Part shown: positions 5,207 to 7,205 of the stretch, in pieces | Layout: each line of letters opens with the position of its first letter | How positions within the stretch are numbered: position 1 is the stretch's first letter | From: Nitrosopumilus sp. BACL13 MAG-121220-bin23 | GTDB taxonomy: Archaea > Thermoproteota > Nitrososphaeria > Nitrososphaerales > Nitrosopumilaceae | Assembly: GCA_001437625.1 (NCBI GenBank) | Contig: LIAL01000055.1 | Coordinates: forward strand, 1 to 7,205 | Direction of reading: 5' to 3' | Length of the DNA: 7,205 nt | The notes under the pieces: model-generated | What the model was told of the DNA's origin: nothing | Databases searched by the model: none | What the model saw: the letters and a program-made list of their open reading frames with translations, nothing else | Position numbers and translations under genes: made by a program

Positions 5207-5213
5207 ATATATA
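5207..5213 (+). promoter_or_regulatory. TATA box that favours the downstream start of the winged-helix gene
   Basis: ATATATA is centred 25 bases before the ATG at 5235 but only ~10 bases before the in-frame ATG at 5220. Archaeal transcription starts ~25 bases after the TATA box, so the message would begin at the 5235 ATG and would not contain the 5220 ATG. Confidence 0.5.
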
Positions 5214-5234
5214 GTAAATATGTTTGAAGTTGAT

Positions 5235-5510
5235 ATGCGCGATAAGCGAAGTAAATTACAAATTTATTTTGATGTTTTTTCTGCAATTTTATTAGAAAAG
5301 CAAGATAATTCAAATATATCTAAAACTAGAATTCAACATAAAAGCAATACCTCTTACGATAAATTATTAAAATATCTTGATGAGATGAATTCAAAAGGAC
5401 TTATCAAAATGGGAAATGAAATTAATACTACGGAATTGGGAACTAAATTTCATAAAGACTATTCTAATGTAAATAATTTAATTAATGAAATTACTCAAAG
5501 ATTAACTTAG
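5235..5510 (+). CDS. Small winged-helix DNA-binding protein (HTH_45-like)
   Basis: 91 residues from ATG 5235, or 96 from ATG 5220. The body starts MRDKRSKLQIYFDVFSAILL. Next come TRIQHKSNTSYDKLLKYLDE (~31-50), a helix-turn-helix in which TSYDKLLKYLDEMNSKGLI is the recognition helix, and then a beta wing (IKMGNEINTTELGTKFH). A final helix is DYSNVNNLINEITQRL. Length and pattern fit the archaeal HTH_45 winged-helix family, abundant in thaumarchaea, usually single-domain dimeric transcription regulators. The later start is chosen because of the TATA box at 5207-5213 and because family members typically begin shortly before the RSK-IYFD helix. Its stop overlaps by 4 bases the convergent MEDS-domain gene, which hints at a functional link. 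Target and signal are unknown. Confidence 0.85.
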   Translation: MRDKRSKLQIYFDVFSAILLEKQDNSNISKTRIQHKSNTSYDKLLKYLDEMNSKGLIKMGNEINTTELGTKFHKDYSNVNNLINEITQRLT

Positions 5511-6067
5511 ACAAAACTGTATTTTTCAATTTTATCATCTTTTGTAAGAAATAATATTTCGTGATGTGAATCTAGTAAATTCTTCATAAACTGCGGTGCT
5601 AATTTTTTATCTACGCTTGGTACGTGAAATGAACAGATAAAATTTCCTGGGATCTTATGGAACCTGTCATCCACACATTGTTCAATTTCTTCCATTGACT
5701 CTGTTTTTTTATCTGTATTAAAATCAAAATAATGTGTAGATACCACTCTAATCTTTACATCCTGTGGTAATGATTTCACTTTACCCATGATCATTTTTTC
5801 ATATTCTTCAAATTCCTTTGGAATTGGAACGATATTTAGTAATTGTTTTTCAACATTATTTTTAACGTCAATTCCAAATTTCTCCATGTTTTCCTTTAAT
5901 TTTTCAGGATCATTTGTTGTGTAGAAGCAAGTTTGTTTTTTTTCTAAACCTGTTTTAATAAATTTAAATTCTATTTCTTCAGCTTTTTTTTGTTCTTCGT
6001 GAAATAGTAAGATATGTGTATCTTCTAAAGTTTCTAAATGCTCATTGCTGATTTCTGTATAACTCAT
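5507..6067 (-). CDS. MEDS-domain (DcmR-like sensory) protein
   Basis: 186 residues. THILLFHEEQKKAEEIEFKF (17-36), IKTGLEKKQTCFYTT (37-51) and, near the end, GNFICSFHVPSV (141-152) and HHEILFLTKDD (168-178) match the outline of the MEDS domain (methanogen/methylotroph DcmR sensory domain, related to the KaiC/RecA fold). The glycine-rich Walker A loop of KaiC is absent, so ATP hydrolysis is not expected. MEDS domains usually sit in sensor kinases or with helix-turn-helix domains. Here the domain stands alone and converges with a 4-base overlap on a separate winged-helix gene. It is cytoplasmic: no signal peptide or membrane segment. ATG at 6067 has a TATA-like TTAATAATA ~30 bases upstream. The intergenic region to the right is shared with the divergent B12-domain gene. 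Confidence 0.82.
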   Translation of the reverse strand: MSYTEISNEHLETLEDTHILLFHEEQKKAEEIEFKFIKTGLEKKQTCFYTTNDPEKLKENMEKFGIDVKNNVEKQLLNIVPIPKEFEEYEKMIMGKVKSLPQDVKIRVVSTHYFDFNTDKKTESMEEIEQCVDDRFHKIPGNFICSFHVPSVDKKLAPQFMKNLLDSHHEILFLTKDDKIEKYSFV

Positions 6068-6092
6068 TTTGATGCATTTTTTTATTGATTCC

Positions 6093-6101
6093 TATTATTA
6101 A
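6093..6101 (-). promoter_or_regulatory. TATA-like box for the MEDS gene
   Basis: On the minus strand TAATAATAG sits within CTTAATAATAGG, ~30 bases before the ATG at 6067. This would leave a leader of only a few bases. The assignment is by spacing alone. Confidence 0.35.
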
Positions 6102-6222
6102 GGCATTTTTATCCATACTCATGGTGCCACAGTTTTTTCCATTTTACATATGATCCGGTATTGCCATTTTATGATACTAATTTTATGAAATATCTAGATA
6201 CTCACCAAGGTGCGTAATTGGA

Positions 6223-6228
6223 TTAAAT
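6223..6228 (+). promoter_or_regulatory. TATA-like element before the B12-domain gene
   Basis: TTAAAT is centred ~25 bases before the TTG at 6250 and ~33 bases before the ATG at 6259. A start site near 6251 would exclude the TTG and leave a leader of ~8 bases before the ATG. The element is weak, so it only tilts the choice. Two copies of CCATTTTA (6139-6146 and 6164-6171, 25 bases apart) lie farther upstream. Confidence 0.3.
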
Positions 6229-6249
6229 GCCAAAACACTATGCTATTCA

Positions 6250-7122
6250 TTGGCATACATGAGAGCAAAATCAATTCGCGGACAAAAATATCTATATCTA
6301 GTTGAAAGTAAATGGGATTCTAAAAAAAAGACATCTAAACAAAATATTATCAAATATCTGGGAGTAGAATCTAACGTGTCCCTTCATGATATTCCTGAAA
6401 ATTATCAAAATTCTAAAAAAATAATTGATTATTTTATGAATCAAAAATATTTTCAACCTACAGTTCAAAATGAAATAACTGAAAAACTTCAAAAAGATCT
6501 ACTCATTTTATTCCAAAATGGCAACCACGTTCATGCAAACTCTGCACTTCAATCTTATGAGGAAATTTATGGATTTGAATCATTTCTTACAAATGTTTTA
6601 ACCCCCTTAATTCAACAAATAGAGTCATTAGGAACTTTCAAAAAAATTGACTTGGGAACACAAACAACATGTTATAACACAATTAAAGATTTAATGAATT
6701 TAATTTTAGAAAATAATCCTATGGAATTAAAAAAGAAAAAAATTCTAATTTGTGTCCCTTATGGTGAGCAACATACATTGGGTACTAAAGTACTTGAATC
6801 ACAACTTACATCCAAAGGAAATACAGTTTACAATCTTGCGCCTTTTACACCTGCTTCATCAATCCTTGAATCTATCGAATTGAATAAACCTGATTGTATT
6901 TTTATTTCTGTTACACTTGATGAGAATATGCTATCTGCTAATAGAATGATTCAAAAAATCAATGATCAATATAACATCCCTATTATTATTGGAGGTCAAG
7001 CTGTGAAAAATGATTCAGAAAATGAGAATGTTTTGATGGGACAAAATCTTTCAATTGCAAAAATTTTAAAACTTATTCAATACAAGAAATTTGAAATTAT
7101 TCCAAAAGTACTAACTATTTAG
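6250..7122 (+). CDS. CarH/MetH-like cobalamin-binding-domain protein with unusual N-terminal module
   Basis: 290 residues from TTG 6250, or 287 from the ATG at 6259, which is the likelier start. Three parts are seen. Residues ~4-38 (SIRGQKYLYLVESKWDSKKK, then IIKYLG) resemble the small N-terminal module of archaeal transposase-like proteins. Residues ~75-155 are helical and resemble the four-helix cap preceding B12 domains. Residues ~163-255 form a Rossmann-like B12-binding domain with ILICVPYGEQHTLG, in which E173-x-H175-x-x-G178 stands for the D/E-x-H-x-x-G cobalt-ligand motif. S220-V-T222 and G248-G249 match the later nucleotide-loop positions. His175 would be the lower axial ligand. The cap motif W-x9-EH of CarH photoreceptors is not conserved (aligned positions G128, Q139, T140 by eye). 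A role as a cobalamin- or light-sensing regulator is possible; enzymatic activity is unlikely. It is divergent from the MEDS gene. Confidence 0.82.
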   Translation: MAYMRAKSIRGQKYLYLVESKWDSKKKTSKQNIIKYLGVESNVSLHDIPENYQNSKKIIDYFMNQKYFQPTVQNEITEKLQKDLLILFQNGNHVHANSALQSYEEIYGFESFLTNVLTPLIQQIESLGTFKKIDLGTQTTCYNTIKDLMNLILENNPMELKKKKILICVPYGEQHTLGTKVLESQLTSKGNTVYNLAPFTPASSILESIELNKPDCIFISVTLDENMLSANRMIQKINDQYNIPIIIGGQAVKNDSENENVLMGQNLSIAKILKLIQYKKFEIIPKVLTI

Positions 7123-7140
7123 GAAATTATTTCTGATTTT

Positions 7141-7205
7141 AAAAAAGAGATTTCCCTATACGTTACGTATCGCTAGGGCGGAGTGAGTTTTTTAGATTCT
7201 CTTTT
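7141..7205. terminator. Nested hairpin flanked by T runs, probable bidirectional terminator
   Basis: Nineteen bases after the B12-domain gene the composition becomes more GC-rich and symmetrical. An inner stem ATACG-TTA-CGTAT (7158-7170) sits inside CCCT/AGGG (7154-7157 and 7175-7178) with a 4-base bulge. Outer arms AAAAGAGA (7143-7150) and TCTCTTTT (7198-7205) also pair. A T6 run follows the hairpin on the plus strand (7188-7193), and a T6 run follows it on the minus strand (7141-7146). This suits termination from both sides, implying a convergent gene beyond the window. It may instead be one copy of an intergenic repeat, or the edge of a structured RNA. Confidence 0.5.

Noticed and set aside
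6250..6400. Possible transposase or insertion sequence from the N-terminal module of the B12-domain protein
   Set aside because: There is no DDE catalytic domain, no terminal inverted repeats and no target duplication; the module continues in frame into a B12-binding region.
6298..6492. Minus-strand 64-residue ORF
   Set aside because: It is antisense to the B12-domain gene and Phe/Ile-rich, as expected for the reverse of lysine-rich coding DNA.

Overview
The window is AT-rich and looks like chromosomal DNA of a marine ammonia-oxidising archaeon (Nitrososphaerota/Thaumarchaeota, Nitrosopumilus-like). This assignment rests on gene content, not on a search. The window has a stand-alone 91-residue parvulin that closely resembles the Cenarchaeum CsPinA / Nitrosopumilus NmPin type, a Hef-type helicase without a nuclease domain, a small winged-helix protein of the archaeal HTH_45 kind, and a MEDS-domain protein. 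It also has many very small proteins and several genes whose TATA-like box lies about 25-30 bases before the start codon, as expected for leaderless or near-leaderless archaeal transcripts.

Layout. Bases 1-135 are the 3' end of a plus-strand gene with an RsmH/MraW-like tail. It converges on a minus-strand gene (184-864) for a secreted, C-terminally membrane-anchored beta-sandwich protein. A divergent intergenic region (865-1050) leads into a plus-strand run: a small membrane-anchored protein with two cysteines (1051-1365), parvulin (1431-1706, TTG start with a Shine-Dalgarno-like GAGG) and a charged helical protein (1723-1998). The last of these overlaps by 4 bases the convergent Hef-family helicase gene (1995-3521, minus), which ends in a PIP-box-like peptide.

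Bases 3522-5234 hold small genes. They are a 27-residue hydrophobic peptide (+), a 55-residue CxxC/CxxC protein (-), a 51-residue acidic protein (+), an 82-residue unknown (-), a 68-residue CxxC/HxH/C protein (-), and an apparent gene remnant (5019-5198, -) resembling part of a thaumarchaeal C-terminal domain. A nearly perfect 20-bp palindrome lies between the remnant and the 68-residue gene.

The right third looks like a sensory/regulatory cluster. A winged-helix regulator (+) converges with a 4-base overlap on a MEDS-domain protein (-). The MEDS gene is divergent from a 290-residue protein (+) that joins a small archaeal N-terminal module to a CarH/methionine-synthase-like helical and cobalamin-binding region. 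The window ends in a GC-richer nested hairpin flanked by T runs on both strands, probably a bidirectional terminator.

No tRNA, rRNA, CRISPR array or insertion sequence was seen. The most interesting items are the B12-domain fusion and its regulatory neighbourhood, the small genes that are easily missed, the truncated remnant, and the palindrome.
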